Positions 1 through 10,287 of a stretch of DNA of 48,593 nucleotides are shown here, piece after piece; positions within the stretch are counted from its first letter, which is position 1; each line of letters begins with the position of its first letter. Location: NCBI GenBank assembly GCA_031180805.1, contig JAPSLL010000027.1:5507-54099 (forward strand), in the 5' to 3' direction. This DNA is from Bacillus sp. (in: firmicutes). Its GTDB lineage: Bacteria > Bacillota > Bacilli > Bacillales > Bacillaceae. The notes below the pieces were generated by a model. The model was not told the origin of the DNA. It saw nothing but the letters and a program-made list of their open reading frames with translations, and did no database searches. The position numbers were made by a program, and so were the translations under genes.

Positions 1-4
1 TATT

Positions 5-74
5 GGTCCTTCCACACACGGAGAGGACCGCTTTAGCATTTCAAATCACTATTTCAGTTATCACCTTAACTGAA
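5..74. other. two inverted repeats at the left edge
   Basis: Two hairpin-forming sequences lie left of the greA terminator. Positions 5-13 pair with 20-29 (GGTCCTTCC against GGA-G-AGGACC, 6-nt loop), and 52-60 pair with 66-74 (TTTCAGTTA against TAACTGAAA). Neither is followed by a T-run in either direction, so they are not convincing terminators. They may belong to a gene outside the window. Confidence 0.3.
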
Positions 75-92
75 AATTTAAAGAGAATAAAA

Positions 93-123
93 AACACCCC
101 GTCTACATTTTCGACGAGGTGTT
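93..123 (-). terminator. rho-independent terminator of greA
   Basis: Stem AACACC-CCGTC pairs with GACG-AGGTGTT around a short loop. On the minus strand it is followed by a T-rich tract (TTTTTTATT). It lies 19 bp past the greA stop codon. Confidence 0.85.
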
Positions 124-141
124 CATTTAATAAACATTTTA

Positions 142-615
142 TTAGCTAATTTTTACGATTTTTACAAGCATTTCTCCGCCTGGAGTTTGAACAGTTACTT
201 CTTCTCCTACTTTTCGGCCAAGTAAACTTTTTGCAATAGGTGAATCATTTGAAATTTTCCCTTCAAACGGATCAGCTTCTGCGCTTCCAACAATCGTATA
301 GGTTTCTTCATCACCGTCTGGTAGCTCTGTAAAAGTTACAGTTCTCCCAAGTGATACCATGCTCGTATCCGCTTCTCCTTCAATAATTTTCGCGTTACGA
401 ATCATATTTTCAAGAGTAGTAATTCTACCTTCAACAAAAGCTTGTTCCTCTTTTGCTGAATCATACTCTGAGTTTTCCGATAAATCACCGAAGCTTCGAG
501 CAATTTTAATTCTCTCAACAACTTCCTTTCGTTTAACCGTTTTCAAATATTCAAGCTCTTGTTCAAGCTTTTCTTTACCTTCTTTAGTCATAGGAAAAAC
601 TTTTTCTTGTGCCAT
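142..615 (-). CDS. greA: Transcription elongation factor GreA
   Basis: GreA binds in the RNA polymerase secondary channel and stimulates cleavage of backtracked transcripts. The 157-aa protein has the family's usual length and two-part build: an N-terminal antiparallel coiled coil (about residues 1-75) and a C-terminal FKBP-like domain. The coiled-coil tip carries [16 protein letters not shown], with acidic residues D44 and E47 at the catalytic tip. A Shine-Dalgarno AGAAGGAGTGG precedes the ATG. The gene appears monocistronic here: a terminator follows it, and a terminator plus a SigA-type promoter separate it from udk. Its position next to udk matches Bacillus subtilis. Confidence 0.97.
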   Translation of the reverse strand: MAQEKVFPMTKEGKEKLEQELEYLKTVKRKEVVERIKIARSFGDLSENSEYDSAKEEQAFVEGRITTLENMIRNAKIIEGEADTSMVSLGRTVTFTELPDGDEETYTIVGSAEADPFEGKISNDSPIAKSLLGRKVGEEVTVQTPGGEMLVKIVKIS

Positions 616-705
616 GTTTTTTCCACTCCTTCTAGTAGACTTCCCCGTGTTTTTACATTAACTGAATCAATGACAAGGGATTTATGATTAAGTATGTATT
701 CATTG

Positions 706-724
706 GAGGCAGATTTTCCGCCTC
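706..724. other. small hairpin in the greA leader
   Basis: GAGGC (706-710) pairs with GCCTC (720-724) in the untranslated stretch between the predicted greA promoter and greA. There is no T-run, so it is probably not a terminator. The rest of 616-860 shows nothing beyond the promoter at 810-838. Confidence 0.3.
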
Positions 725-809
725 TAATATATAAAGAGTCATGATTAATAAGATGTTTTTCTTAAGCAAGTGAATTGTATAAAGGCTTATTCCCCTTTAT
801 AAAGTCGAT

Positions 810-838
810 AATATACAATAATCAAAAGATTATATCAA
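810..838 (-). promoter_or_regulatory. SigA-type promoter, probably for greA
   Basis: On the minus strand TTGATA is followed 17 nt later by TATATT. It sits between the udk terminator (861-890) and greA, giving a leader of nearly 200 nt. The prediction is from sequence alone. Confidence 0.5.
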
Positions 839-860
839 ATGAATATCTTATCATTTGAAA

Positions 861-885
861 AAAGCAAGGGCCACTAAGTGCCCTT
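861..885 (-). terminator. terminator of the trmR-trhP-udk operon
   Basis: AAGGG and CCCTT arms (866-870 and 881-885) with an inner CAC/GTG extension form a hairpin. On the minus strand it is followed by GCTTTTTTC. It lies about 80 bp after the udk stop. Confidence 0.75.
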
Positions 886-968
886 AACTTTTGAAAAAAT
901 GACTTAAAAGAAAATATCTTATTCTTATACATAATATGATCATAGTACTCTTTATCTATGCTATGTTA

Positions 969-1604
969 TTACAAAATGGCGTTTAGTTCAAGAATTGTTT
1001 GGATTTTTGTTACCATTAAATCAATTGCTACGTGATTTTGACCGCCTTCAGGAATGATAATATCTGCATATCTCTTCGTTGGTTCAATAAACTGATTATG
1101 CATTGGACGAACAACTGACAAATATTGATCGATAACTGAATCGATTGAACGTCCCCGTTCCTTTATATCACGTAAGAGACGACGTATAATACGTAAATCC
1201 GCATCTGTATCAACAAATAGTTTAATATCCATTAAATCCCTTAAACGTTTATCCTCAAGGATTAATATACCCTCTAATATAATAACATCCTTTGGTTCAA
1301 CAAGCATAACATCTTTTGATCTTGTATGCAATTTATAATCGTAAATCGGTTTTTCAATCGTTTTATGATTTAACAATAACTGCAAATGTTCATATAATAA
1401 ATCATTATCAAAAGCTAATGGATGGTCATAATTCGTATTCAATCTTTCTTCAAACGGTAAATCACTTTGATCCTTATAATAGAAATCCTGCTCTAGCATT
1501 AGGATTGAATGTCCCTTAAAATGTTCATAAATCGATTTAGTTACACTAGTTTTTCCTGATCCTGATCCACCAGCAACACCAATTACAACGGGCTTCCTAT
1601 TCAT
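969..1604 (-). CDS. udk: Uridine kinase
   Basis: Phosphorylates uridine and cytidine to UMP and CMP in pyrimidine salvage. The 211-aa protein is the usual length and opens with a P-loop, GGSGSGKT at residues 12-19. It is the last gene of a minus-strand operon after trmR, trhP1 and trhP2. Only 4 bp separate it from the trhP2 stop, and its Shine-Dalgarno AAAGGGG lies inside the end of trhP2, so translational coupling is likely. The same gene pair order occurs in Bacillus subtilis. No anomaly was seen. Confidence 0.96.
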   Translation of the reverse strand: MNRKPVVIGVAGGSGSGKTSVTKSIYEHFKGHSILMLEQDFYYKDQSDLPFEERLNTNYDHPLAFDNDLLYEHLQLLLNHKTIEKPIYDYKLHTRSKDVMLVEPKDVIILEGILILEDKRLRDLMDIKLFVDTDADLRIIRRLLRDIKERGRSIDSVIDQYLSVVRPMHNQFIEPTKRYADIIIPEGGQNHVAIDLMVTKIQTILELNAIL

Positions 1605-1608
1605 TTCT

Positions 1609-2877
1609 TTAAAGCCCCTTTCGCATCATATTATGTTTATAAATTTGCTTTTCAACTTTAAATTTAACAATTTGCAATGGATGACGAGCTGCATCAAGCT
1701 CATTTCCCTTTTCGTCCCAAATTGTCTCAATTACAGTTGTGAAATTCTCAATTTCTGGTCCGAAAAATTCAACTGTGTCACCAGGTTTAAAGAAATTACG
1801 TTGCTGCAATGTAACCATATTTGTCTTCTCGTTATAATCAAGCACTAGCCCAACAAAATCAAATGCTGTTTTTTTACTATGATTTCCAAACATTTGTTGT
1901 TTATATCCAGGAACCCCTTCAAAAAAGGCAGATGCTGTTTCGCGATTTGCACATTTATCTAATTCTCTTAACCATTCTGGATTAATCTTAAAATTATCAG
2001 GATCAACACAATAAGCATCAATAACTTTACGATATACACTAACAACTGTTGCAATATAATGGATAGACTTCATTCTACCTTCAATTTTTAAACTATCAAT
2101 TCCTAACTCGATCATTTTCGGAATGGATTCAATTAAATTTAAATCTTTTGGACTCATCGCAAATGGTGCATCATTTTCATCATAAAGAGCTACTTCATGA
2201 TTATTGTTCACTTTGTATAAATCATAATCCCAGCGGCACGATTGACAGCAGCCACCGCGGTTTGAATCACGTGCAGTCATGTGATTACTTAATGTACAGC
2301 GACCTGAATAAGCAATGCACATTGCACCATGTATAAAGGTTTCAATTTCAATATCTACCTTTTCTTTCATTTCTTTAATTTCTTCTGCACTTGTTTCCCG
2401 TGCTAAAACAACTCTCTCAAGACCTTCCTCTTTCCAAAATTGAACAGCCTTCCAGTTAGCGAGAGATTGTTGTGTACTTAAGTGGACTTCAAGCTTTGGT
2501 GCAACCCTTCTACACGTTTCGATAATAAGCGGGTCAGCAACAATAATACCTGTTACACCTGCACCTTCAAGAGCAATTAAATATTCATCTAGCCCGTCGA
2601 TATTCTCATTATGTGCATAAATGTTTGTTGTAACATAAATATGAGCACCATAATTTTTAGCAAATTGTACACCTTCTGCTATCTCTTCAATTGAAAAATT
2701 ATCGGCATTTGATCGAAGTCCGTATTCTTGACCGCCAATAAAAACAGCATCCGCTCCATAATGAACAGCTATTTTTAATTTTTCTAAATTACCAGCAGGA
2801 GCTAGTAATTCCGGTTTTTTTGTAATGATTCGTTTTCCATTAATGATTTCAGAAATATTATCTTTTACAACCGTCAT
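1609..2877 (-). CDS. trhP2: U32-family tRNA hydroxylation protein TrhP2 (YrrO-type)
   Basis: Peptidase U32-family protein. In B. subtilis the YrrN/YrrO pair (TrhP1/TrhP2) is required to make 5-hydroxyuridine at tRNA wobble position 34, using prephenate-derived chemistry. The U32 signature FIHGAMC-x4-G-x-C is visible, followed by the Cys cluster GGCCQSC typical of an iron-sulfur-binding U32 member. A longer frame opens at a GTG (2886), but AAAGGAG touches that codon and is well spaced (8 nt) before the ATG at 2877. This start gives 422 aa, which I recall as the YrrO length. The gene is followed by udk and preceded by its paralogue, with the methyltransferase TrmR at the head of the operon. Confidence 0.92.
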   Translation of the reverse strand: MTVVKDNISEIINGKRIITKKPELLAPAGNLEKLKIAVHYGADAVFIGGQEYGLRSNADNFSIEEIAEGVQFAKNYGAHIYVTTNIYAHNENIDGLDEYLIALEGAGVTGIIVADPLIIETCRRVAPKLEVHLSTQQSLANWKAVQFWKEEGLERVVLARETSAEEIKEMKEKVDIEIETFIHGAMCIAYSGRCTLSNHMTARDSNRGGCCQSCRWDYDLYKVNNNHEVALYDENDAPFAMSPKDLNLIESIPKMIELGIDSLKIEGRMKSIHYIATVVSVYRKVIDAYCVDPDNFKINPEWLRELDKCANRETASAFFEGVPGYKQQMFGNHSKKTAFDFVGLVLDYNEKTNMVTLQQRNFFKPGDTVEFFGPEIENFTTVIETIWDEKGNELDAARHPLQIVKFKVEKQIYKHNMMRKGL

Positions 2878-2907
2878 TTTATTCACTCCTTTTCAATCGA
2901 TTAAGTC

Positions 2908-3837
2908 TTAATAGACCGTTTCTTTAAAGAAGAAACCTGTATCTAATGGACGGTTTTTAGCTTGAAGAGCTTCTATTTCTTCTAAAAGATTTTCTTTAAT
3001 CTCTTCATACTCCGCATTATTTTCTATACATAAGTCGATCGCTTTTCGATATTTTTTCGTCACTTCAAGAATATAATCGGAGGTTTGCAAAATTCCATCT
3101 ATCTTAAACGAATCTATGCCTGCATCGATCATTTCGCCAAGCTCATCAATAATACACATATCGTTTGGGCTCATAATATGTGTCCCATTTACATCTTCAA
3201 AAATTGGGTATTTATTATTTCTCTCTGGATCAAATAAAAACATATTTTCATTTTGACTTCTATTTTCAATTTTAAGTGCCTTACCTTGGTATTCAAAATA
3301 GTTTCCAAGGAGAGTACGTTTTGATTGAAACATACATGTCATCCCATGGACTTGTACCTCTATTTCAACATCAGCATTTTCTTTAATTTCAATAATCGCA
3401 TCCATGCTTAACTCACGAGCTAACACTGCTCTTTTTGCACCTTTGCGCCCCCAGTAGTTACATGTATACCAATTAGTTGCTGTTGTTTCAGTATTCCAGT
3501 GCAGTTTTAATTGTGGTGCAACCTCTCTTGCAACCATTAGTACAGCCGGATCACCAAAAACAACTGCATCAACTTTAACATCAGAAAGAAATTTAAGATA
3601 ATCTCCAAGCTTTGGAACCATTTCATTGTGAAAAATCGCATTCATTGCAACATATATTTTCTTACCATGCTTATGAGCGATCTCAATCGCTTGTTTTATA
3701 TCTTCTTTTGTAAATTCACCTGCAAGTCTTAGACCAAATCTCTGTTCACCGATAATAAATGCATCAGCCCCAGCTTCAATTAAAGAAGGAATATCCTCAA
3801 CTGATTTCGGCGTAACTAATAATTCAGGTTTCTTCAT
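2908..3837 (-). CDS. trhP1: U32-family tRNA hydroxylation protein TrhP1 (YrrN-type)
   Basis: Second U32-family member, paralogous to its downstream neighbour. The N-terminal half is clearly similar (KPELL start, GADAFIIGEQRFGLR against [15 protein letters not shown]). The corresponding signature here is VQVHGMTCMFQSKRTLLGNY. It has fewer cysteines than TrhP2: the second Cys of the pair is replaced and the Cys cluster is absent, which suggests a non-Fe-S partner subunit. The start is placed at ATG 3837, behind GAGGTGG with 5-nt spacing, giving 309 aa. The upstream GTG at 3846 overlaps that ribosome-binding site. The proposed role is tRNA ho5U34 formation together with TrhP2. Confidence 0.9.
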   Translation of the reverse strand: MKKPELLVTPKSVEDIPSLIEAGADAFIIGEQRFGLRLAGEFTKEDIKQAIEIAHKHGKKIYVAMNAIFHNEMVPKLGDYLKFLSDVKVDAVVFGDPAVLMVAREVAPQLKLHWNTETTATNWYTCNYWGRKGAKRAVLARELSMDAIIEIKENADVEIEVQVHGMTCMFQSKRTLLGNYFEYQGKALKIENRSQNENMFLFDPERNNKYPIFEDVNGTHIMSPNDMCIIDELGEMIDAGIDSFKIDGILQTSDYILEVTKKYRKAIDLCIENNAEYEEIKENLLEEIEALQAKNRPLDTGFFFKETVY

Positions 3838-3863
3838 CACTACCACCTCTTATTTCATGCTAA

Positions 3864-4508
3864 TCATTTTCGTTTCGTTACAGCTATTCCATCACCAACA
3901 GGAATAATCGTTGTCTCGTAATTATTAAGTTCAAATAGTGAATGATTAAACTCATTTAGTTTTCTAACTAACGTCCTTTGACGTCTCGTTTTTAATTCAG
4001 AACGGTCACGCGCAACTGTTCCCTTAAATAAGACATTGTCAGTATAAATGATTCCTGCATTAGAAAGCATCGGCTCATAAAGGGAAAAAAACTTAGTATA
4101 TTTTGCCTTAGTAGCATCAATAAACACTGCATCGAACGGAGCGAATGTTTGAACACTTTCTGATAAATCTAGGGCATCGCCATGCATTGTGTGGATTCTC
4201 TTTTCAAGGCCCATTTCTTTAATATGGTGATTCGCCTGTTGAAATCGTTCTTCATCTAGCTCAATTGTAAATATTTCAGCTTCTGGTAATTTTAGGGCCA
4301 TCCGTATAGCAGAATATCCGATTGCTGTACCGATTTCTAGAATTTTTTTTGGCTGTTGTAATGAGAGAAGAAGTAGTAACACCTCTATTCCTGTTTTCTC
4401 CATAATTGGTACATCATTTTGCTTGGCGAATTCCTCCATTTGTTGTACATAAATTGGACGCTCAGGTAGTAAGTTCTCTATATATGTTATAACTTCTTCA
4501 TTTAACAT
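3864..4508 (-). CDS. trmR: tRNA 5-hydroxyuridine methyltransferase TrmR (YrrM)
   Basis: SAM-dependent O-methyltransferase of the catechol-O-methyltransferase-like family 3. In B. subtilis this protein converts ho5U34 to 5-methoxyuridine in tRNAs reading four-fold degenerate boxes. Motif I (ILEIGTAIGYSAIRMA) lies around residues 57-72, and the metal or SAM site DAVFIDATKAKY is in the second half. At 214 aa it has the normal length. AGGAGGG precedes the ATG. As first gene of the operon it directly precedes the two U32 genes that make its substrate, which strongly supports the assignment. Confidence 0.92.
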   Translation of the reverse strand: MLNEEVITYIENLLPERPIYVQQMEEFAKQNDVPIMEKTGIEVLLLLLSLQQPKKILEIGTAIGYSAIRMALKLPEAEIFTIELDEERFQQANHHIKEMGLEKRIHTMHGDALDLSESVQTFAPFDAVFIDATKAKYTKFFSLYEPMLSNAGIIYTDNVLFKGTVARDRSELKTRRQRTLVRKLNEFNHSLFELNNYETTIIPVGDGIAVTKRK

Positions 4509-4560
4509 AGTTGCCCTCCTGCATTTATTCCATTAATGTTGCTTTTCCCCTGTTCAAACG

Positions 4561-4589
4561 ATATAATCCACACCATATACAATTAACAA
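4561..4589 (-). promoter_or_regulatory. candidate SigA promoter of the trmR operon
   Basis: On the minus strand TTGTTA is followed after 17 nt by TTATAT, about 50 bp upstream of the trmR ATG. The rest of the gap 4590-4725 shows no further recognizable element. Confidence 0.35.
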
Positions 4590-4730
4590 AGCCTATTACT
4601 TGAAGCTATCACTTTAAATCTCTAACTACTATAAAGTTAAACATCAATTAAAATCTATAAAAAGTGAAGATCATGATAGGAAAAACTGCCACTAAAAACC
4701 TGTAAAGTCGCGCTTTTATCACCGAAAAAT

Positions 4731-4756
4731 AAGAGTCCCATAAATTGAGAACTCTT
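4731..4756 (-). terminator. terminator of mltG
   Basis: AAGAGTTC pairs with GGACTCTT (one G-U pair) around a loop of about 10 nt, followed on the minus strand by ATTTTTCGG. It lies about 100 bp after the mltG stop. Confidence 0.75.
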
Positions 4757-4859
4757 CAAGTAAAAGCATATTATCCGTTCAAAGCTTATAACAACTCGAT
4801 ATATTTTACCACAAGAAGAAAGGGAATGCGAATAATTAATTCACCTTCCCTCCAAAAGT

Positions 4860-5987
4860 CTATTGATCTATAATATGTTTATTTTTTTCAATATTATGTT
4901 CCTCAAGTGTTTTAGTAAAAATGACTTCCCCTTCCTTAGTCGCTAGGAAATATAAATAATCTGTTTTTTCAGGTGACAATGCAGCATTAAATGATATTTC
5001 ACCGGCATTTGCAATTGGACCAGGAGGAAGACCTTCGTTTTGATAAGTATTATATGGTGAATCAACTTCAAGGTCTTTATATAGAACACGATCCTTGTGC
5101 TGACCAAGTGCATATAAAACAGTTGGATCTGTTTGCAGTGGCATTTTCTTTTCTAGTCTGTTATAGAAGACACTTGAAATCTTTTCTCTGTCTGCCTTTT
5201 CAGTAGCTTCCTCTTCAATTAAAGAAGCCATTGTTATAAACCAGTGAACACTTACATTTTTTTCCTCTAGTTGCGGCAAATAATTCCCTACTACCTCACT
5301 CATTTTTTTAATCATTGGTTCAATGATTTCTTCAATGGTTGGTTTATCCTTATAATAAGGATATGTTGCAGGATATAGATAGCCTTCAAGCGGATATTTT
5401 ATACCTTTTGCAAATATATCGTCCGTTAATAATTCTGGATATTTCTCTTTCATTTTTTGAATGAATGATTTATCGGTTAAAGTTGCTAAAATTTCTGCTT
5501 CACTGTATGGTGCGTTTTTCGAGATGATTGAAGCAATTTCCTCAATTTGTCTTCCCTCAGGGATTGTAACTTGAAATGCTGCCTCTTCCATTAACACTCC
5601 TTGCTGCAAGTTATCAATGATTTCATTAAATGTCATCGATTTATCGAATGTATATTCACCTGCTTGAAAATCAGCTGCATTTTTAAATTTAATATAATAT
5701 TTAAATACACGAGCATCTTTAATAATATCATTTTTTTCAAGTATATTAGAAATCGTTGATACTGAAGAACCAATTGGAATGGTTACTTTTACAGCCTTTT
5801 GATTACCAGGATCAACAGGTTCCAAAGCAGATTTTATGTAGAGATACCCTCCACCAATTATTCCTGAAAAAACAATAATTAATATAATAAATACAGACAA
5901 AACAATTTTCCGTACAACTTTTGCTTCTTTTTGTTTTTCAAGTAACTTGTTATGAAATGAATCTTTTTTTGAATCTTTATCAGACAT
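4860..5987 (-). CDS. mltG: Endolytic murein transglycosylase MltG (YrrL)
   Basis: Membrane-anchored lytic transglycosylase that cuts nascent glycan strands and so sets their length. The 375-aa protein has a short cytoplasmic N-terminus, one membrane segment (about residues 28-52, VLSVFIILIIVFSGIIGGG) and an extracellular YceG-like domain. Hallmarks are EGYLYPATY (201-209) and ASLIEEEA, whose first Glu (E258) matches the catalytic Glu of the family, followed by a conserved block around YNRL and LQTDPT. GGAGGATATGA precedes the ATG. A TATAAT hexamer lies at 6012-6017 without a convincing -35, so the gene probably has its own weak promoter. Confidence 0.94.
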   Translation of the reverse strand: MSDKDSKKDSFHNKLLEKQKEAKVVRKIVLSVFIILIIVFSGIIGGGYLYIKSALEPVDPGNQKAVKVTIPIGSSVSTISNILEKNDIIKDARVFKYYIKFKNAADFQAGEYTFDKSMTFNEIIDNLQQGVLMEEAAFQVTIPEGRQIEEIASIISKNAPYSEAEILATLTDKSFIQKMKEKYPELLTDDIFAKGIKYPLEGYLYPATYPYYKDKPTIEEIIEPMIKKMSEVVGNYLPQLEEKNVSVHWFITMASLIEEEATEKADREKISSVFYNRLEKKMPLQTDPTVLYALGQHKDRVLYKDLEVDSPYNTYQNEGLPPGPIANAGEISFNAALSPEKTDYLYFLATKEGEVIFTKTLEEHNIEKNKHIIDQ

Positions 5988-6224
5988 TCATATCCTCCTC
6001 TCATTCCAACTATTATACTACAATGTTCTCCCCGTTTCGGCAATATTTTCAAAAAGTGTATAACAGCACATCTAAATTTTTAAAGATGGTTCTCTATGTA
6101 TATTGTTGAGAATCTCTCTATATCATGGAAGCTTTATCCAGTGATTTTCCAATCCATACATATGAATTAAATTCAGGAAATAGTATTGATAATTTCCCAT
6201 CAATTCTCTCACTATACAAAAAAA

Positions 6225-6246
6225 TAGTCGACCATAAGGCCGACTA
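6225..6246. terminator. terminator after the DUF1292 gene, possibly bidirectional
   Basis: TAGTCG (6225-6230) pairs with CGACTA (6241-6246) with inner GGCC-type pairing. T-runs follow on both strands: ATTTTTTTG on minus and CTTTTTTTC on plus. It ends the alaS-side gene group before mltG. Confidence 0.8.
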
Positions 6247-6258
6247 CTTTTTTTCTTA

Positions 6259-6546
6259 TTATTCTTCCTCTTCTTTATCAAGGAAAGTATTTAACATTTC
6301 TTCAATTAAATCCCATTCCTCTTCTGTTTCAATCGGTTCTAGATCTCCATCTTCACCATCTTCATGTGGATTAAAGCTTGATGCATGAATCTCAATTTCT
6401 TCGCTATCATCCTCATCTGCACCAACTGGATAATATAAGACATATGATTTTTTAAATTCTTCAGACTCAAACGTAAACAATACTTCACATAATTGTTCAT
6501 TTCCATTTTCATCAATTACTGTAATTTGTTTTTCTCCATTTTCCAT
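6259..6546 (-). CDS. yrzB: DUF1292 family protein (YrzB)
   Basis: Small acidic protein of the DUF1292 family, conserved in Firmicutes between ruvX and mltG and of unknown function. It carries the family-typical start ([19 protein letters not shown]) and a C-terminal tail made mostly of Glu and Asp. The start is set at ATG 6546 because GAGGTG lies 6 nt before it; the upstream GTG is part of that ribosome-binding site. This gives 95 aa. It is the last member of the group alaS, ireB-like, ruvX, yrzB on the minus strand. Confidence 0.85.
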   Translation of the reverse strand: MENGEKQITVIDENGNEQLCEVLFTFESEEFKKSYVLYYPVGADEDDSEEIEIHASSFNPHEDGEDGDLEPIETEEEWDLIEEMLNTFLDKEEEE

Positions 6547-6651
6547 TAAAGTCACCTCATTATTAGTATAACCGCTACTTTATTATCGGACGATTTCTAA
6601 TCGTTTTTACATCATTCGAAAGAAAGGTCTAACTTCTATATAGCAGGGCTT

Positions 6652-7068
6652 TTAGTTTAAACTATCCAAATAGCTTTGTAAAATCATAACTGCCGCCATT
6701 TTATCAATGACTTGCTTCCGCTTTTTACGACTAACATCTGCCGAAATTAACATCCTCTCAGCCGCCATTGTAGTAAGTCTTTCATCCCATAAAATAACGG
6801 GCAAATCAAACTTTTTTTGTAAAATTTGAGCAAATTGTTGACTAGCTTCTGCTCTTGGTCCAATTGTACCATTCATATTTTTAGGCATTCCAAGAACCAC
6901 TTTCTCAACGCCATATTCATTAACAATTTCAGAAAGCCGTCCCATATTATAGTCTCGGCTTTCTTCATTTATTTTAATCGTTTCAACCCCTTGTGCAGTC
7001 CATCCGAGTTCATCGCTAATTGCTACCCCAAGTGTCTTTGATCCTAAGTCCAATCCTAATATCCTCAT
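6652..7068 (-). CDS. ruvX: Putative pre-16S rRNA nuclease / Holliday junction resolvase RuvX (YrrK)
   Basis: RNase H-fold YqgF-family protein. Family members have been assigned to 16S rRNA 5'-end maturation and to Holliday junction resolution. The 138-aa length is typical. The first catalytic Asp is in [13 protein letters not shown] (D7). LGMPKNMNG, the acidic LWDERLTT and the C-terminal VIDKMAA provide the remaining family motifs. AAAGGATAGTC precedes the ATG. Its neighbours on both sides (ireB-like and yrzB) are the usual ones in Bacillales. Confidence 0.93.
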   Translation of the reverse strand: MRILGLDLGSKTLGVAISDELGWTAQGVETIKINEESRDYNMGRLSEIVNEYGVEKVVLGMPKNMNGTIGPRAEASQQFAQILQKKFDLPVILWDERLTTMAAERMLISADVSRKKRKQVIDKMAAVMILQSYLDSLN

Positions 7069-7173
7069 GACTATCCTTTCAATTCAAAAAATAGGTGTGA
7101 ATCAAAACGCGAAATTAAATAATAATTTTAACAGCATCCTCACCTACTCGCCATATTTAGCGATCACCTATTA

Positions 7174-7458
7174 TTATTTAGCATGCTTTGAATTTAATCC
7201 ATTTTGATTTTGTAAATAAGATTTAACTAATTCCTCAATTAACTCATCTCTTTCTAGCTTACGAATTAAATTTCTAGCATCACGATGACGAGGAATATAT
7301 GCAGGATCACCAGAAAGCAAGTAGCCTACGATTTGATTAATTGGATTATAACCTTTTTCCTGTAAAGCGTCGTAAACGGTATAAAGCACTTCATTTACAT
7401 TTGTTTCGACCGAATCATCAGAGAAATTAAATTTCATCGTTTTATCAAATGAACTCAT
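7174..7458 (-). CDS. yrzL: IreB-family regulatory phosphoprotein (YrzL, DUF965)
   Basis: Highly conserved small protein of the IreB family. In Enterococcus faecalis IreB is phosphorylated on N-terminal threonines by the Ser/Thr kinase IreK and modulates cephalosporin resistance. Here the N-terminus [15 protein letters not shown] keeps a Thr in the equivalent segment. The core [19 protein letters not shown] is nearly invariant in the family. The start is chosen at ATG 7458, 6 nt after GAGGTG (94 aa); ATG 7461 is also possible, and an in-frame GTG at 7467 overlaps the ribosome-binding site. The role in this organism is inferred only. Confidence 0.88.
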   Translation of the reverse strand: MSSFDKTMKFNFSDDSVETNVNEVLYTVYDALQEKGYNPINQIVGYLLSGDPAYIPRHRDARNLIRKLERDELIEELVKSYLQNQNGLNSKHAK

Positions 7459-7541
7459 CATTTGCACCTCTTTCTTAGATTCAACATAGGAATCTACCTA
7501 CTTTGTCCAATCTTACCTACATTTTACACTACTTTTTATAA

Positions 7542-10181
7542 TTATAAAACGGATTGAACCCATTCTTCGACATACTTCAGTGCTTCTGCTAATTTTTCTG
7601 GATTTTTTGCCCCAGCTTGAGCCATTTCTGGACGACCGCCGCCTTTACCACCACATTTTTCTGCGACTTCTTTAATTAATTTCCCTGCATGATAGCCTTT
7701 ATCAACCAAATCCTTCGTCACCCCAGCAACAAGATTTACTTTTCCATCCTCAGTTGCACCTAATACAACGATCGCTGATTGTAATTTTGATTTTAAATCA
7801 TCCATCATCCCACGTAAACTATTCATATCTTTTGCATTAACAATTGTAGAAAGAACCGTAACACCATTAATCGTCGTAGCTTTATCAACAATACTGTTCG
7901 CTTCAAGGTTGCCAAGTTTTGCTGTTAATGATTCATTCTCACGTTGAAGTTCACGATAATCAGATAATAAACCTTCAATTCTAGTGACAATATCTTTTGG
8001 ATTTGTTTTTAATAATTGCGCCGCATCTTGTAGCTTTTCTAATTGACCATTTATTAGTTGGTATGCAGATTTTCCAGTTACAGCTTCAATTCGTCTAGTT
8101 CCTGCACCAATCCCTGTTTCAGATACAATTTTAAACAAACCAATTGTTGCTGTATTATCTACATGGCAACCACCACATAATTCAAGGCTGTAATCTCCAA
8201 CTTGAACAACACGGACAATATCTCCATATTTTTCACCAAAGAGTGCCATAGCTCCCATTGCCTTAGCCTCTGTTAATGATTTATAATCAATGTTTACTGC
8301 GATACTCTTCCAAATTTGTTCATTCACAATTTGTTCTATTTGAGTTAATTCATCTTGGCTTACCTGTCCAAAATGAGAGAAATCAAAACGCAGTCTTTCT
8401 GTTGTTACCAATGATCCCGCTTGATTAACATGAGTACCTAAAACATCCTTTAGCGCCTGATGTAATAAATGAGTTGCAGTATGATTTTTTACTATTCCAC
8501 TTCGATTTTCTTCTGAGACAATCGCGTGTATAACATCTTTTGGTTTAAGTGACCCACTTTCAATAAAGACGTTATGCAGATTTTGTCCGTTGGGTGCCTT
8601 TTGTACATCCTTTACCTTTATTTTGACTTGCTCATTACCCATTGTTCCGGCATCAGCAATTTGTCCACCACTTTCAGCATAAAATGGAGTCTTGTCAAGA
8701 ATTAATTGAACTTCGTCTCCTTGTTTAGCCTCAGTAATTGTCTCTCCATCCTTAACGATTACTAAAACAGAAGCATTTTCGACAGCTAATTGATTGTATC
8801 CTACAAATTCACTCTCTACCTTTATTTCACCAAGGACACCACCTTGAACTTGCATTGAATCGACTTTTTGAATCGCTGCACGCGCACGTTCCCGCTGCCC
8901 TTCCATCTCTTGATCAAATCCGTCGTGATCGATTTTCATGTCTTCTTCTTCTGCATATTCCTCAGTTAATTCAACCGGAAAACCATAAGTATCATACAAG
9001 CGGAACACATCTTCACCAGGTATTATGTCGCTACCTTTAGCTTTTTGTTCCTTCATTACTTGACTTAAAATTGTCAAACCTTCATTTAACGTTTCATGGA
9101 AGCGCTCTTCTTCATTTTTAATTACTTTTTGAATAAAATCCGCTTTTGCTTTGACTTCTGGATAAAAGTCAACCATAATCTCAGCAACAACTGGGACAAG
9201 TTCATTCATAAAAGGACGATTAATATTAATCTTTTTCGCATAACGTACAGCTCTTCTCAGTAGCCTTCTTAGTACATAACCTCGTCCTTCATTCGATGGA
9301 AGGGCGCCATCACTAATTGCAAAGCTAACGGTACGCACGTGGTCTGCGATAACTTTAAACGAAACATCCTTTTCTTTATCTTGACCGTATTTTTCATTTG
9401 AAATTTGTTCAGTGGCGCGAATAATTGGGATGAATAAATCCGTATCAAAATTTGTTTCAACATTTTGAATGATTGAAACCATACGCTCCAGTCCCATTCC
9501 TGTATCGATGTTTTTCTTCGGTAAAGGTGTGTATGTACCATCGGGATTATGATTAAATTGAGAGAAAACAAGGTTCCATACTTCTAAATAACGATCGTTT
9601 TCTCCACCAGGATATAATTCAGGATCTTCTGGATCATTTCCATATTCCTCGCCACGATCATAGAAAATTTCTGTGTTAGGTCCACTAGGTCCTTCACCAA
9701 TGTCCCAAAAATTCCCCTCTAAGCGAATAATTCTTTCTTCTGGTATTCCGATTTTTTTATGCCATAATTCAAATGCTTCCTGATCTTCAGGATGGATTGT
9801 TACGGATAGCTTATCGGCATCAAATCCAATCCATTTTTCACTCGTTAAAAACTCCCATGCCCATTCTATTGCCTCAACTTTAAAATAGTCTCCAATTGAA
9901 AAGTTACCTAGCATTTCAAAAAAAGTGTGATGTCTTGCTGTTTTTCCTACATTTTCAATATCATTTGTACGAATGGACTTTTGTGCATTACAAATTCTTG
10001 GATTTGCTGGAATAACCCGACCATCAAAATACTTCTTTAATGTTGCTACACCACTATTAATCCAAAGTAAAGTAGGATCCTCATGTGGTACCAGTGAAGC
10101 ACTAGGTTCAACTGCATGTCCCTTCTCCTTAAAGAAATCCAAAAACATTTGACGAACTTCAGACGATTTTAATTTTTTCAT
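7542..10181 (-). CDS. alaS: Alanyl-tRNA synthetase
   Basis: Charges tRNA-Ala and clears mischarged Ser or Gly. The 879-aa protein shows the class II catalytic core at the N-terminus, followed by the editing domain with HTATHLLHQ and a Zn-binding [11 protein letters not shown]-terminal C-Ala domain ends in [35 protein letters not shown] precedes the ATG. Expression is controlled by the T-box leader just upstream (10288-10550) and its consensus promoter. The downstream genes ireB-like, ruvX and yrzB probably share the transcript. Confidence 0.98.
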   Translation of the reverse strand: MKKLKSSEVRQMFLDFFKEKGHAVEPSASLVPHEDPTLLWINSGVATLKKYFDGRVIPANPRICNAQKSIRTNDIENVGKTARHHTFFEMLGNFSIGDYFKVEAIEWAWEFLTSEKWIGFDADKLSVTIHPEDQEAFELWHKKIGIPEERIIRLEGNFWDIGEGPSGPNTEIFYDRGEEYGNDPEDPELYPGGENDRYLEVWNLVFSQFNHNPDGTYTPLPKKNIDTGMGLERMVSIIQNVETNFDTDLFIPIIRATEQISNEKYGQDKEKDVSFKVIADHVRTVSFAISDGALPSNEGRGYVLRRLLRRAVRYAKKININRPFMNELVPVVAEIMVDFYPEVKAKADFIQKVIKNEEERFHETLNEGLTILSQVMKEQKAKGSDIIPGEDVFRLYDTYGFPVELTEEYAEEEDMKIDHDGFDQEMEGQRERARAAIQKVDSMQVQGGVLGEIKVESEFVGYNQLAVENASVLVIVKDGETITEAKQGDEVQLILDKTPFYAESGGQIADAGTMGNEQVKIKVKDVQKAPNGQNLHNVFIESGSLKPKDVIHAIVSEENRSGIVKNHTATHLLHQALKDVLGTHVNQAGSLVTTERLRFDFSHFGQVSQDELTQIEQIVNEQIWKSIAVNIDYKSLTEAKAMGAMALFGEKYGDIVRVVQVGDYSLELCGGCHVDNTATIGLFKIVSETGIGAGTRRIEAVTGKSAYQLINGQLEKLQDAAQLLKTNPKDIVTRIEGLLSDYRELQRENESLTAKLGNLEANSIVDKATTINGVTVLSTIVNAKDMNSLRGMMDDLKSKLQSAIVVLGATEDGKVNLVAGVTKDLVDKGYHAGKLIKEVAEKCGGKGGGRPEMAQAGAKNPEKLAEALKYVEEWVQSVL

Positions 10182-10287
10182 ATGTATCCTCCTTAATTAA
10201 TAATAGGCAATTCAAAATTAAAGATTTCTTTAGTTAAACTCATATGTGTAAAATATGAATACAAGCTTAAATGATTTTTAGAGAACT

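Noticed and set aside
5-29. Left-edge GC-rich hairpin as terminator
   Set aside because: No T-run follows on the plus strand, and the minus-strand continuation lies outside the window.
9269-9571. 100-codon minus-strand frame inside alaS
   Set aside because: Alternative frame of alaS on the same strand, with no start signal of its own.
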